From NCBI RefSeq assembly GCF_026914265.1, contig NC_069126.1, forward strand, positions 36,459,725-36,523,724: a stretch of 64,000 nucleotides of DNA, in the 5' to 3' direction. The notes beneath the pieces are model-generated. The model ran no database searches and was not told where the DNA came from. It worked only from the letters and a program-made list of their open reading frames with translations. Each line of letters starts with the position of its first letter. Position 1 is the stretch's first letter. Below, one piece after another: positions 23,821 through 36,300 of this stretch. This DNA is from Mya arenaria. Lineage: Eukaryota > Mollusca > Bivalvia > Myida > Myidae. The translations under genes were made by a program, and so were the position numbers.

Positions 23821-24050
23821 CTGAATGGAAACACGGAACTTATATAGCTAACCAGTCAAATATCTACATGCCAACTGACAAAAACACGTAACCTTAATAC
23901 AATGTTGATCATTGACAATATTTATATGACTTTCATCGAACGATTATGTATCTAAAGAAGATTTTCAATAGCAGGATTTTTTCTCGGGAAATATTTCCTT
24001 AATGCGAGCTTGGTTTTAGAATTTATATTAAACAATAATATAACAACTAT

Positions 24051-24141
24051 ACCCCCCCCCCCCAAAAAAAAAAATTAAAAAATTAAAAAATAAATAAATA
24101 AATAAATAAAAAATAAATAAATAAATAAATAAATAAATAGA

Positions 24142-24204
<63 letters not shown>

Positions 24205-24305
24205 AATAAATATTAATAGATTAATAGATAAACAAATAAATGAGTGAGTGAGTGAGTGAGTGAGTGAGTGAGTGAGTGAGTGAGTGAGTGAGTGAGTGAG
24301 TGAGT
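24051..24305. repeat. Compound microsatellite: poly-C/A, (ATAA)n, (TGAG)n
   Basis: A C run and an A run near 24051-24075 are followed by a long ATAA/TAAA tetranucleotide tract to about 24240, then a pure TGAG tract to about 24305. The 97-residue minus-strand frame across it is a repeat artefact. Confidence 0.97.
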
Positions 24306-24784
24306 CGCAGGAAACATACAATTTAAACTTCTATAAAGTAACAAATAATTTAATAATATTTTCCATCAAGTGCTTTGGAAGTAAACACAATTTATGTTCT
24401 AATCTTTTTAAAATCAACACAAAACTAAATTTTGATAAAATCACTTACTTTTAGTGATGACAACAATTAAAAGAAATTTAAAGACCTTTTTTAACATACT
24501 GATAACTCTTATCTACCCGAATTAGACGTTGATATTAAAGTATATGCATAGATATACTTATGATATGGCATTAAGTATTAATACTTGGCTACTTTCTATC
24601 GGGGTCGTTAAAAATATCTATCTGAACAAAACTATAGCATTTAAAGGCCGATCAGATTGCTTTGATGTAATTTGAAAATAAAATATTTCAGAAAATTGAA
24701 TAAGATAAAACAAACAAAAACAATAAAAGCAGACAACTTCATAATATACTTTCACAGTGTTTTATTTAACATTAAGCGGCATCA
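24306..24784. other. A+T-rich DNA, nothing recognised
   Basis: No exon, RNA gene or repeat unit seen. It may belong to an intron or the promoter side of the metallopeptidase gene. Confidence 0.4.
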
Positions 24785-25965
24785 CTTAACTCAAGCATAA
24801 CCTACTCATCTCAGTCGGTAAGCTCGACGTCATTTCACTGCTAGGGGCGTCCCTGTCGCGGGGGATGGAACTTTACCCACGCTGTACTTACTCACCTCAG
24901 TCGGCAACGTTGACGTCATTTCACTGCTAGGGGCGCCCCTGTCTCGGGTGGATGAACTTTACTCACGCTTTAAAAACTCAGCTCAATCGGTTACGTTGAC
25001 GTCATTTCACTGCTAGGGGCGCCCCTGTCTCAGGTGTTGGAACTTTACTCACGCTTTACCAACTCAGCTCAGTCTGTAACGTTGACGTCATTTCACTGTT
25101 AAGGGTGCCCCTGTCTCAGGTGTTGGAACTTTACTCACGCTTTCCAACTCAGCTCAGTCAATAACGTTGACGTCATTTCACTGCTAGGGGCGCCCCTATC
25201 GCAATGGTTGGAAATTTACTCACGCTTTACTTACCCAGCTCAGTCGATAACGTTGACGTCATTTCACTGCTAGGGTCGCTGCTGTCTCAGGTGTTGGAAC
25301 TTTACCCACGCTATATTTACTCAGCTCAGTCGGTAACGTTGACATTATTTCACTGCTTGGGGCGTCCCTGTTGCGGGGGTTGGAACTTTACCCACGCTTT
25401 AGTTACTCAGCTCAGACGATAAGCTCGACGTTATTTCACTGCTAAGGGCGCCCCTGTCTCGGGTGTTGGAACTTTACTCACGCTTTACCAACTCACCTCA
25501 GTCGGTAACGTTGACGTCATTTCACTGCTAAGGGCGCCCCTGTCACAGGTGTTGGAACTTTACTCACGCTTTACCAACTCACCTCAGTCTGTAACGTTGA
25601 CGTTATTTTACTGCTAGGGGCGCCCCTGTCTCAGGTGTTGGAACTTTACTCACGCTTTACCAACTCAGCTCAGTCGGTAAGCTCAGCGTCATGTCACTGC
25701 TAGGGGCGCCCCTGTCTCAGGTGTTGGAACTTTACCTACGCTTTATCAACTCACCTCAGTCGGTAACCTCGACGTCATTTCACTGCTAGGTGCGCCCCCG
25801 TCGCATGGCTTGCAACTTAACCCACGCTTTACCAACTCAGTTCAGTCGGTAACGTTGACGTCATTTCATTGCTAGGGGCGCCCCTGTCTTGGGTTTGAAC
25901 TTTACCCACGCTGTACTTACTCACCTCAGTTGGTTAATTCGACGTCATTTAATAACCAGGGGCGT
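24785..25965. repeat. 85-bp tandem array, about 14 units, CRE-like sites
   Basis: The unit is 84-86 bp: cagtcggtaacgttgacg, tcatttcactgctag, the palindrome ggggcgcccc, ctgtctcaggtgttgg, aactttactcacgcttta. About half of the units (seven counted) keep the perfect palindrome tgacgtca, the binding site of CREB/ATF-type factors; the others carry near misses such as cgacgtca. The array is more G+C-rich than its flanks. It lies upstream of the visible part of the minus-strand metallopeptidase gene, in an intron or the promoter region. Confidence 0.93.
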
Positions 25966-27039
25966 ACGTCGCAGTATTGACGAATTAAACTGTAAAATGA
26001 ATCACACACGGAGCACTTCTTAGAAACGAACGGTTGAGCATTTGAATCAATTTGAAATTAAAAAAAGACTGGACGGCATTTTAGAATGACTAGGGATGCG
26101 GGGGGTGGTCCTGTCGCATTGTATACTTTAACATCTACAATACAGAGTGTGAAGTGAAACAAGACTTGTGTTTATTATATATTGCTGGTACCACACACCT
26201 GGACATATGTAACAGTTGTTTAGATCTTGTACCCTTTCCCTACTAACTACATTTATAGTAGCATGAGCTAGCCTGGGTATACAAAAAGTATTTTTTTTTA
26301 AATATCCAGAGCAGCCAGAAGGTAAGCATAAGCTCTGTTGGTCACAGTTGGGATCGAGACTTGTCTATCCCAAACTACTTTTTTTTCAATTTTCTTGCGG
26401 TTCTGAAAACATTGCAGCTAGTAATGGGACTTGGACTGGGGACTCCCTGTTTGCAAGTTTGTGCTCTATCAACTTGGCTCACAGGCCCTTAGAACTTAAA
26501 ATAACTGAAAGCTTGCAGTTAAATTTTTCAACCAGCTCGACAAACTGTTCCTGATAACTTAATTTGCAAACAATCTGACCTTAGTGGGTTAGTACTGGGA
26601 CACACTCATGAACGGTATAATATTAGTATGGTAAACCTGGGTGCAAAAGTGGGACAGGTTCAGATCTTGAACCCCATGACTGATGACTACTTGAGTTCAA
26701 GCAATGGCTTTATTAAAACAGAAACCACCTTGCATTTAATGAAAAATGTCAACCATATTTTAAGCTTCACAAAGAAAACAGCCTGTTTATAAATAAATAG
26801 ATTATTCATTTTTTATTTCAGATCCTGACATGAATCCAAGATGCTGGTAACTAGGCGGGACGGATTGTTACACAGAACCGCAGGTTTCTGGATGGGTAAC
26901 TAAATTTCCATATTTCCGGTTTACTTGTGTTATTTATAAGCAAGAACTTATTAAACTGGCTATATTTTGTAAATCCCTTTTATCTAATGTCAAATAGTCA
27001 TTCTCCTTTAAAAACAATACGACTTATTTGTCTTAGTAT
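25966..27039. other. Intergenic DNA with possible SINE traces
   Basis: No gene seen. The stretch 26330-26560 (gggacttggactgggg, ctctatcaacttggctc) loosely resembles a degraded tRNA-derived repeat, but no B box is clear. Confidence 0.3.
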
Positions 27040-27186
27040 TTCCTATTATAGGAAACTGTATGTAATATATGTCCACTTTGTTTATATATAAATGTTTAAT
27101 TAATTGTTTGTTAAAGCGTTATTGTTCTGATCACATGGTTGTAATAACCCATGATCTAAATAAATCTTGAATCTTGAATCTTGATA
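27040..27186 (+). mobile_element. Probable 3' tail of a non-LTR element
   Basis: An A+T-rich segment ends in a short run of the heptamer cttgaat (about 27166-27184) just after aataaat. Tails made of short direct repeats of this kind are typical of invertebrate LINEs and the SINEs that borrow their 3' ends. No reverse-transcriptase coding remains. Confidence 0.45.
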
Positions 27187-27409
27187 AAAGTAAATACACC
27201 ACAAGAGCGAATCAAGTGGAAATCGTGCATTATGTATGTATTTACAGTCAGTTTGTAGCATTTTTTTTTACCAAATCTCAATTTAATACAAACTTTTAAG
27301 CTTATCATGCATATAGTTTGATGCACATTCTATAATTATAATAATAAAGATGTGCAGCATATATATGGAATGATCCACATCACTGGATACTGTATATATG
27401 TAACATTGC

Positions 27410-27670
27410 ATGTGAAAATGCATAGCAACAAGTGATATAAGACTGCTGAAAAAATCACATTACAAGTTTTCATATTTATTTTCAAAAATTGATGTTTTAT
27501 GCATTTTTCAAAAACATTTATTTGCGACAGAAATATGAAAAACTGTGATAAAATCTTTTGTCAGCATTCTTGTATCGCTGGTTTTCAGATGTTTACACAA
27601 AATTTGCTCATTCCTGGACAAAAGATAAAATATTATTAAAACTGTTAATCTGTAAGAGTGCAGCCTTGAA
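27410..27670. mobile_element. TTAA-type MITE, copy 2, 5' end worn
   Basis: It shares blocks with the copy in the VWA gene: gatataagactgctga, catatttattttcaaaaatt, gatgttttatg, a ttgtcagca-ttcttgtat block, and the end gagtgcagcc followed by ttga. The left terminal repeat is not recognisable. Confidence 0.7.
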
Positions 27671-28539
27671 GAAAACAAATGAAATAAAAGGGTTTTTAAT
27701 GATTTCTAGCAGATAAATCTGTTGTTAAAGAACCAAATTCAAGGTATCATTATAGCTGTCCGTCATGTCAGAGACAATACACTAATGTTATTGTATTATA
27801 TTTGTATATGATGTATAGGTCCCAATTATTAGGTCTATAAATCCGGCTTTAAGTGATTTTGAGTTGTGCCCTTTATTTAACTGAGAAAACAACTGATGTT
27901 TTATTATACATATTTTACAAGTGGCTCTGTGAAATATTCTGTGACTGTTAAGAGGTGTAAATTTAAAATATTTTGTATATGTACTCAATTTTTTATCATT
28001 GTTTTTTTATCTTAAATAATTTTTGTTTTTCGTTTCAGAGACTCAGCACCATATCACAAATACTTCGGAACCTAGAATGAAAGTTACCGAAAGAGCAATA
28101 GACTTTCCAATCTCTACAAAATTCATCTTAACTGTTTTTCAAGGTGATACTTGAGACTACCAAAGACTTTTCAAAGACAGAATTCACAAAACAGTTTATG
28201 CCACCATCTCATATCAAAGGATTGTGCTTGAGTTGAACAGCCTTCAAACAGAAACTGCTTCAACACCTTCAATGGATTCATTCTGATTCAGTTTACCCTT
28301 GCTGTGATCTGAGCAACTATTTACATCAATTCAACATTGTAAATTGTTTAAACTTGAAAATTCTGTCTTCGTGCAACTCACATGAATCTATTTACTGTGG
28401 ACTTTGATGTTGACTCTATACAGGAAGAAGAGACCATCTTTATACATGCTGGCATATCTTTTAAAAAGGAAACAAATATTTTAACCAACATACTACACTG
28501 TTATGTCATCCAAGGACTCAGCTACTGAGTCTGTAAACC
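27671..28539. other. Intergenic DNA, nothing firm
   Basis: A polypyrimidine tract and cag at about 28030-28039 could act as a 3' splice site, but the sequence after it has no long frame. No gene is supported. Confidence 0.35.
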
Positions 28540-29520
28540 AAAGCTTGTCCGAGTGATAACTCAACAATTCCTGGACGTATGGTCATCAAACTTGACATGA
28601 AGGTTGGGCCTGACCAGTAGATGATTTTAGGGCTCATCGGGTCAAAGGTCAAGGTCACAGTGAATGGTAAATTAATTTTAAAGCTTGTCCGAGTGATAAC
28701 TCAACAATGCCTAGACCTTTCGTCATCAAACTTGATATGCAAGTTGGGCCTCACCAGTAGATGACCCCTATTGGTTTTGGGAATCATCGAGCCAAGGATC
28801 AAGGTCACAGTGACCTTGAATGGTGAAAGGTTGTCCAAGTGATAAATCAACAATGCCTGCCCCCATGGCCCTCAAACTTGACTCGGAGGTTGGGCCTTAC
28901 CAGTAGATGACCCCTATTGATTTTAGGGGTCAAAGGTCAAGGTCAAAGTGATCTTGAAAGCAAACTCGACAATTCCTGGACCAATCATGCCATTCAGTCT
29001 GAATGGTCATCAAACTTGACATAAAGGTTGGGCCTGACCAGCAGATGACCCCTCTTGACTTTGAGGGTCATCAAGCCAAGGTCAAGGTCACAATATCCTT
29101 TAATGCAAAAATGATAACAAATCCTCTCTCAGGGATATCTCAACAATGCCTGAACCTATGATCATCAAACTTGACATGGAAGTTGGTCCTGACAAGGAGA
29201 TGATGCTTATTGATTTTAGGAGTCATTGGGCCAAAGGTCAAGTTCAAAGTGACCTTGAATGCGAAAATGTTTCGAGTGATAACTTGACAATGCCTGTACC
29301 CATGGCCCTCAAACCTGATTTGGAGTTGTGTCTGGTCTGTAGATGAGTCCCTTTCATTTTAGGGGTCATCGGGTCAAACGTCAAGGTCACAGTGACATTG
29401 ATTGAAAAAAGCTTGTCTGTGTGATAACATGTCAATGCCTGAATCCATGTCCCTCAAACTTGACATTTAGAATTTTGTTGACCAGCTGATGACTCATATG
29501 GATTTTGAGGTCATTTCGGT
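28540..29520. repeat. Tandem array, unit about 145 bp, seven copies
   Basis: Units read: agcttgtccgagtgataact, caacaatgcctg, atcaaacttgacatg, aggttgggcctgaccag, agatgacccctattg, ttttaggggtcat, caaggtcacagtgacctt. Copies differ by many substitutions and one or two truncations. Repeats of this wording are widespread in bivalve genomes (from memory, not searched). One unit holds the perfect palindrome aggtcacagtgacct (28802-28816), equal to an estrogen-response-type nuclear-receptor site; the others have diverged versions. Confidence 0.85.
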
Positions 29521-30597
29521 CCATGCTTATTTCATTCAATTGTTCATATAATCCTGACAACATGGCGGTCAGGTGGGACATAATGTTTGACAAACATCTC
29601 TTGTTGATACTTGGCTCATTTCTTACATGTAGCTGTAACATTTTGGGCAACTTCTCAATTATTTTGTTTAAGACATTTTTCATTCAGCTCATCTAAGCCT
29701 AAGTTAGTGTTCATGTTAACTTTTATGACTGCCTGTTTATTGTACTTTTTATAAATTATTTTTAATGACTTTTTCTCAAGAACCATTTGGCTAAGTATGT
29801 CTCCTCCTGAAATAGACTAATTCTTTTAGCTCCAGTTGTCTGTCTGTCCATCTGTAACAAATTGTGTCTGCTCCATGTCTCTTTAACCTTTTGAAGGATT
29901 TGATATAACTTCCCACAAATGTACACCATATTGAGAGGAAGGGTTTATTATTATAACTGTTGTGCAGTTTCTGAACTTGACTGTATTATATCTTGCATTT
30001 ACCTCAAGCTGTTAAGTGAACAATATAACATTGACCAATACAAGGAACTAAACCTTCTAGGTCACCATTTTGGAATAAAGTAATACTTAAAGCTCATATT
30101 TCCATAAGAATCTGCTCATATACATTTTAAATAGCTTATACAAGTATATCATTTCAACATAACATCAGATCCTCCACTGTTTTATGTTTGCAACATTTTT
30201 TTTTAAACTTTGATTTATATATCATGACTTTTATGAACAAATACCAAACAGCAACTCACAGATCTATACTCATTTGGGTAGAATTTTGTAAATCCAAGCT
30301 TTGACAATTGATATTCAATGCTTTTTGGCAAATTGGGGCATTTTCTGTCACATTAAAATCAATATTAACAATAAATCTCCAACTTCAATATTCTTATATT
30401 TTTTGTGCCCATTCTTTGCCATTTATTTGTTTGACTATTGGTATACATGTATGTTTATTCATACTGTTTTTTTTTCAAAATAACGAATTGATAAAATGTT
30501 TGAAAAATGTTATTTGTTCATAACTTATTTAATATAACAAAAAGATGACTGCATTTTGTTTTATTTCACATCATGATCACTCATAGAGCAAGACTTA
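29521..30597. other. Intergenic DNA, nothing recognised
   Basis: Strongly A+T-rich. Short frames only, none with family resemblance. Confidence 0.45.
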
Positions 30598-30735
30598 AAA
30601 GTATAGTGATATAGCCACAGGTGTTTGTCTGACTTTCTCCTACCCAAGAGGGCATGTGTTTGAATCCCAAGTTGGAAAACACAGTTCAAAGGTCAGTTGA
30701 TGTATCCTGATTGCAGGCAAAGAGAAACACTCTTT
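30598..30735 (+). mobile_element. tRNA-derived SINE remnant
   Basis: tagccacaggtg resembles an A box, and tgtttgaatcccaag about 40 bases later is a good B box of the RNA polymerase III promoter. The intervening tacccaagaggg also appears in the SINE at 34085-34160, so the two probably belong to one family. Confidence 0.5.
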
Positions 30736-32456
30736 GATGGGCACCTGTAAAATAGAAGATACATAATCTTTACTGTTATTCATAAAACGTGAAAGTTGTT
30801 AGTAAAATTAAAAAAAGAAATGGTCTAACATTTTTTTCAAATACAATTCTTGATAATATTTCTTGTAAAAGTACACATTTATCTTAAGGGATAAAAAAAC
30901 ATTACACAACAAATTTGTTTTGTAAAAGCCATTTCTCAAATTCAAATGAAATGCCTGCCTTGACAGTGATATTTTGTATTAAGATTACATATATTGGTAA
31001 AAAATCGGTAGTTTGCAAGAAGCAGTAGCAAGTATTTTCTTATTTCATACTATCTGTTTTTGAAAGACTGGGTCTAATAACACTAAAAAATATAATAATA
31101 ATCCTACTCCCCGATTACTGTTTGCATAGTTTTTGAAATAGTTGGTTTAATAATACGCTGAGATATACAGTCATACTCAATGCTCTTAAGTGCTGCAACA
31201 CTGCATCTTAGATGACTGAGTTTTTCTTTCAAAAGATTGCCTGCAATGAAAAACTTAATAAATCATATCAATTACAAACAAAGAGGATACTGTAATTGAC
31301 AATGGGTCTACCTATTTGTAATGAAAAATATCATTTGTATACTGGTTAGTATATATGATTGTATATTAAAACATATTTGAGTGTGTAAACTTAAATACCT
31401 TAAGTAAACAGTTCAAATAATATTCCCTAACTAAACTTTTTCTTAAATTTGTACTTCCGGGGTTTTCAATCGAATAGAACAAAGAATTAACGAATGTAAT
31501 AGTACATTTACCTTTTTGGATGTGATTATTTAACATGTTAACGCCAAAACAATTATTATACACAATACAAGCGATAAGAAATGAATACAGTTGGTATCGA
31601 ACTGTGTCATAACCTGAAAACATTGCAATGTGACACAGGAAACAGCTGTTTAAACGGGTCAAACCATGCCGTAGCAACCGTAGTCGACAAAACGTTACCA
31701 CCCACTGTATCTATCAAAATAAATAGTAAATGTCTATTTTGATTATTCGAAAAGCGAAGCAGATCAAATCACTATTTGTGAAATATTTTTAGTATACTCA
31801 CATCTACGGTTTGTTTACATTTTCGTCCGATCCTTCCTCATTTTGAAGAGTAATTACGTACGAAAGCGTTAATAAAACGGTCGCAGAAATCTTCGCATGC
31901 AACTTCGTACGAAGTGATCGCTTGCTTAACATGCATTCATAAAAAATAGTCATGCATGACGAAAGTTGGCTCTTGAAATAACCAAACTGTCAATAGATGA
32001 TAACAACGACACGATTTTGAAACCAGGCAGCTCTCCCTGTATATTTTTCTGCACATACACCAGAGGCACCGTCCCTCAGCACTTTCAGTGCTTTGATTAT
32101 TTTTATTCGTAAATTTAAAGAAATACACAGCCTAGAGTGTAGCTCTTTAAGAGATTCATTATGCATCACTTAAGCAGAAAATGCTGAACACGCGTATGCA
32201 ATTAAAAAGCAGATAACTATGGAGGCATATTACTGCCGTAAAATAACATGTTTACGTTTGAAAATTGTTTCGAGTTAGCCACTTAATTTTCGCGATAATT
32301 ATCTAGCTATCTAGTTAATATTCGCGAAAAAAAATCCGTACAATAAATATTATAATACTTAAAACAGACTTGAAAGTGCCCATTTTTATCTGTACATCAT
32401 TAACAGGTTATAACTTGTTATGGTTCGTTAAGTCCACAAATTAAGTAACATTATAA
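30736..32456. other. Intergenic DNA, nothing recognised
   Basis: A+T-rich sequence. Frames of 60-110 codons near 31366-32128 show no domain, no splice structure and no codon bias. Confidence 0.45.
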
Positions 32457-32784
32457 TGCACCAGTCAATTTTAACCACGCCCCCCCCCCCTCCCAGGTCC
32501 GGGAAATAGCGGGGACTTTGACTTTCGGTCCAGCCAAGCCCGGGTAAAACTCCGCCCTACGGGGACGAACTGCTGGTAATATCCCCGCCAAATGCCCCCG
32601 CACCCGAGGCACCCTAGGTAAGGCCCATTACTTGTCATTTTTGGCGCGAAAACAAAACCACCGCATTCACCCGGCACTGCGGGGCCACCTGGAAGGTAAA
32701 AACACGGCCCATTTCCCCGGCTGTCCCAGATATACATCCGGACCTGGGGGAGGGGAGGTGGCGTGGTTATAATTGACTGGTGCA
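32457..32784. mobile_element. GC-rich MITE, 328 bp, long terminal inverted repeats
   Basis: The ends are inverted copies of about 25 bp: tgcaccagtcaatt then taaccacgcc on the left, and ggcgtggtta then aattgactggtgca on the right, with a one-base difference. The flanks read taa on both sides, compatible with a 3-bp target duplication as made by Harbinger/PIF-like elements. The interior is far richer in G+C than all surrounding DNA and holds C and G runs. The 104-residue frame spanning it has no family resemblance, so it is taken as non-coding. Confidence 0.88.
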
Positions 32785-33310
32785 TAACTGGTTAGCTAGA
32801 GAAGATTCGGCCTACCACTTATCTATTAAAATGCATTTCTGGCTTCGAGAAGTAACTGGACATCTATAGTTATGAATTGCGAGTTCCACTTGGTAAGTAA
32901 CATAGTACTGCATGGTTTACTAGTCATTATGTTCACTTTTTTCAGATTCAATATTTACCAAGTTTAAGCACACTATTAAAGGATTAAGTGTGGTAATATG
33001 ACATGGAAATTAAACAAGAGATATATGCACCACACCAAAGAATCACTACAGAATAAAGATGGATGTTAGAATGATATGCCACGTCTCATCTCTCACGTCT
33101 CGTCTGTTGCAATTCTTATGTAGAAAATCGGATGTGGAAGTAATGTACATTTCGCTTCAGAATGAATAATACAACAATGAAAAACACAGACAAGTAATCA
33201 TCCATCTCGGCTGTTTCGTATCGTTTTATTTTCCTCAAAGTCATATAACAGTTCCTCGTTTAGTTGTGTCCATTGCAGGCGTTAACCTTACGTTAAGTAA
33301 ATCACTCAAG
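32785..33310. other. Upstream region of the Ig-like receptor gene
   Basis: A+T-rich DNA without a recognisable core promoter. A 5' UTR must end at 33310. Confidence 0.35.
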
Positions 33311-36300
33311 ATGGACATTATAATAGCGTACATACTTCTAGGTACATTGTATTTATGTTTTAATAGCTTACTTCATTTATCTAAGTCAACGAGTATTCTA
33401 CCAGAATTGTTTGTCTTCATTTTTACAAGTTAACTTGACAACTTATTTATATACTGACTCGGCTTAAGAACACTATAATCTTTAAAGGTTTTAGTACAAA
33501 GATCACAGGCATGTTACAAAAAAAGTGTAAAGAATATTCGTCTGAGAATTAAAATCTTAGAAACGATTTTATTCAAACGTTTACACGTTTGCTTTCGTTT
33601 AGTACTTCCAGTGTATGCCACAAGTGCAGCAAAATCACCGACGTATGCAGCATTTCCGACAGAGGAAAGAAACCTGTATGGCACTTTGACAATGACGACC
33701 GACCAACAACTCCATGGAGATGTGATATTGAGGCTGACCCCGAATTTTGAAAGGAATATCAGCGTTGTTTGGAAATACCTTATCAATGGTGAAAATATTG
33801 CCCGAACAGTTTCTCAAAACGACACCAACTTCAGACTGTATGAAAATGGTTCGTTATACTTGATGCTGATAAACGCAAGCATTGGTTACAACGGCACGTA
33901 CTTTTGGGTTGAGCAGTTGGACAGGAAAAAAGTTATGTCGCCATTTATACAGCTGATTCTGACAGGTATTTGATTTAGTATTCCAATTTACGCTAGGAAA
34001 GTTTTAAATCTAAAACTCCAACGGAATGATCTCCCCTGTTTTTCCGGTATTGCGGGTGAAGGTACCCACCATTCGGAGCTCCTCGGCAGATGAGTTCCGA
34101 TAGGGTATCCGCCTTCCACCCAAGAGGCTGCGGGTTCGATCCCTCACTAGGAGTACTAGTATCTTATGGCCTTTCAAAGTGGTCACCATTTTCGGTTTCC
34201 ACAGACTTGGGAGTGAGCAGTAAGCAATCAGCTTTCATTATTGGGCTAAACTAAATAAGTATAGACTAATTTTTGTGAATTGAAAAAAGTAATACGTTGG
34301 CATGAGTTAAGCATGGATCCTCTAATATAGAATGGTTAGTTTAGTTATTTTTCAGGTAACACAAATAACAACGGAGATGCAGATGATACTTTGTTTCCTC
34401 TCGTTCTGTCAACGACCATTGGAATCTGCGTTGTGTTCTTGCTCTTTATAGGAAACTTGATATTCTTCATCACTGCTTTCAAGAAAACGGGTAAGATTCG
34501 AGATACTTATTTATGAAACTTGCATGTAAAGCTGCGGAGATCTAGATGTATAGATACGTGTCCGCCTCGCACAAACGTGTTCATGTATTGGTTCGGTATA
34601 GATACGTGCCCCCATCGCACTAAAGTGTTCATGTATGTGTTTGTATAGACACGTGTCTGCCTCGCAACAAAGTGGCCATGTACTGGTTCGGTATATATAC
34701 GTGTCTGCCTCGCACCAAAGTGGCCATGTATGGGTTCGGTATAGATACGTGTCCGCCTCGCACTAAAGTGGCCATGTACTGGTTCGGTATATATACGTGT
34801 CCGCCTTGTACCAAAGTGGTCATGTAGGGAGGGGTTCAGTAAAGGCACGTGTCCGCCTCGCACCAAAATGGTCATGTAGGGGTTCGGTAAAGACACGTGT
34901 CCGCCTCGCACCAAAATGGTCATGTAGGGGTTCTGTATAGACACGTGTCCGCCTCGCACCAAAGTGGTCATGTAGGGGTTCGGTAAAGACACGTGTCCGC
35001 CTCGCACCAAAGTGGTCATGTAGGGGTTCGGTAAAGACACGTGTCCGCCTCGGACCAAAATGGTCATGTAGGGGTTCGGTAAAGACACGTGTCCGCCTCG
35101 GACCAAAGTGGTCATGTAGGGGTTCTGTAAAGACACGTGTCCGCCTCGGACCAAAATGGTCATGTAGGGGTTCGGTAAAGACACGTGTCCGTCTCGGACC
35201 AAAATGGTCATGTAGGGGTTCGGTAAAGACACGTGTCCGCCTCGCACCAAAGTGGTCATGTAGGGGTTCGGTAAAGACACGTGTCCGCCTCGGACCAAAG
35301 TGGTCATGTAGGGGTTCTGTAAAGACACGTGTACGCCTCGGACCAAAATGGTCATGTAGGGGTTCTGTAAAGACACGTGTCCGCCTCGGACCAAAATGGT
35401 CATGTAGGGGTTCGGTAAAGACTAGTGTCCGCCTCGCACCAAAGTGGTCATGTAGGGGTTCTGTAAAGACACGTGTCCGCCTCGGACCAAAGTGGTCATG
35501 TAGGGGTTCGGTAAAGACACGTGTCCGCCTCGCACCAAAGTGGTCATGTAGGGGTTCTGTAAAGACACGTGTCCGCCTCGGACCAAAATGGTCATGTAGG
35601 GGTTCTGTAAAGACACGTGTCCGCCTCGCACCAAAATGGTCATGTAGGGGTTCGGTAAAGACACGTGTCCGCCTCGGACCAAAATGGTCATGTAGGGGTT
35701 CTGTAAAGACACGTGTCCGCCTCGGACCAAAATGGTCATGTATTGGTTCGATAAAGACGTGTGTCCGTCTCGCACCAAAATGGACATGTATGGGTTCGGT
35801 AAAACACGTGTCCGCTTCGCACCAAAAAGGTCATGTATTGGTTCGGAATAGTAACCTGTCTGGCTCGCATCAAAGTGGTTATGAATCCTTGCTCCAAAGT
35901 GGCCATGTATGATTTCGGTATAGATACGTGTCCGCCTCGCACAAAAAGGTCATTATTAGTTCGTTTCCAAACACGTTCTCTTGGCATCTCAAAAGGACGA
36001 TGTAACTGGTCCCTACATTGTGAACAGACCCGAACTGTTTTTCAGCTTCGTCAAAATCGAGTTGAGATATATAATTATGTGATTCATTTAAACTTAACGA
36101 AACTAAACTAAAATAAACATGTATATGTTACAAAGCTTATACATATGGTAGTGTTAGGGGAAACAAAGGCTTACATTCCTTAATTTAACATGTAACAGAC
36201 GATATTTGGTTTCCAGCTACTAGTATATTTCCGAATTCGACCCTATGATCACTATGGGGAGTTTGCTTGTAAAGTATATACATGTACATAATTCTACACA

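Noticed and set aside
32471-32785. 104-codon proline/glycine-rich frame
   Set aside because: It lies exactly within a GC-rich inverted-repeat element, where stops are rare by composition.
34098-34160. A functional tRNA gene
   Set aside because: A and B boxes are present but the acceptor stem and anticodon arm do not pair properly; better read as a SINE head.
34507-35403. 298-codon minus-strand frame with a 16-residue repeat
   Set aside because: Period 48 is divisible by three; the array lies in an intron of a plus-strand gene.
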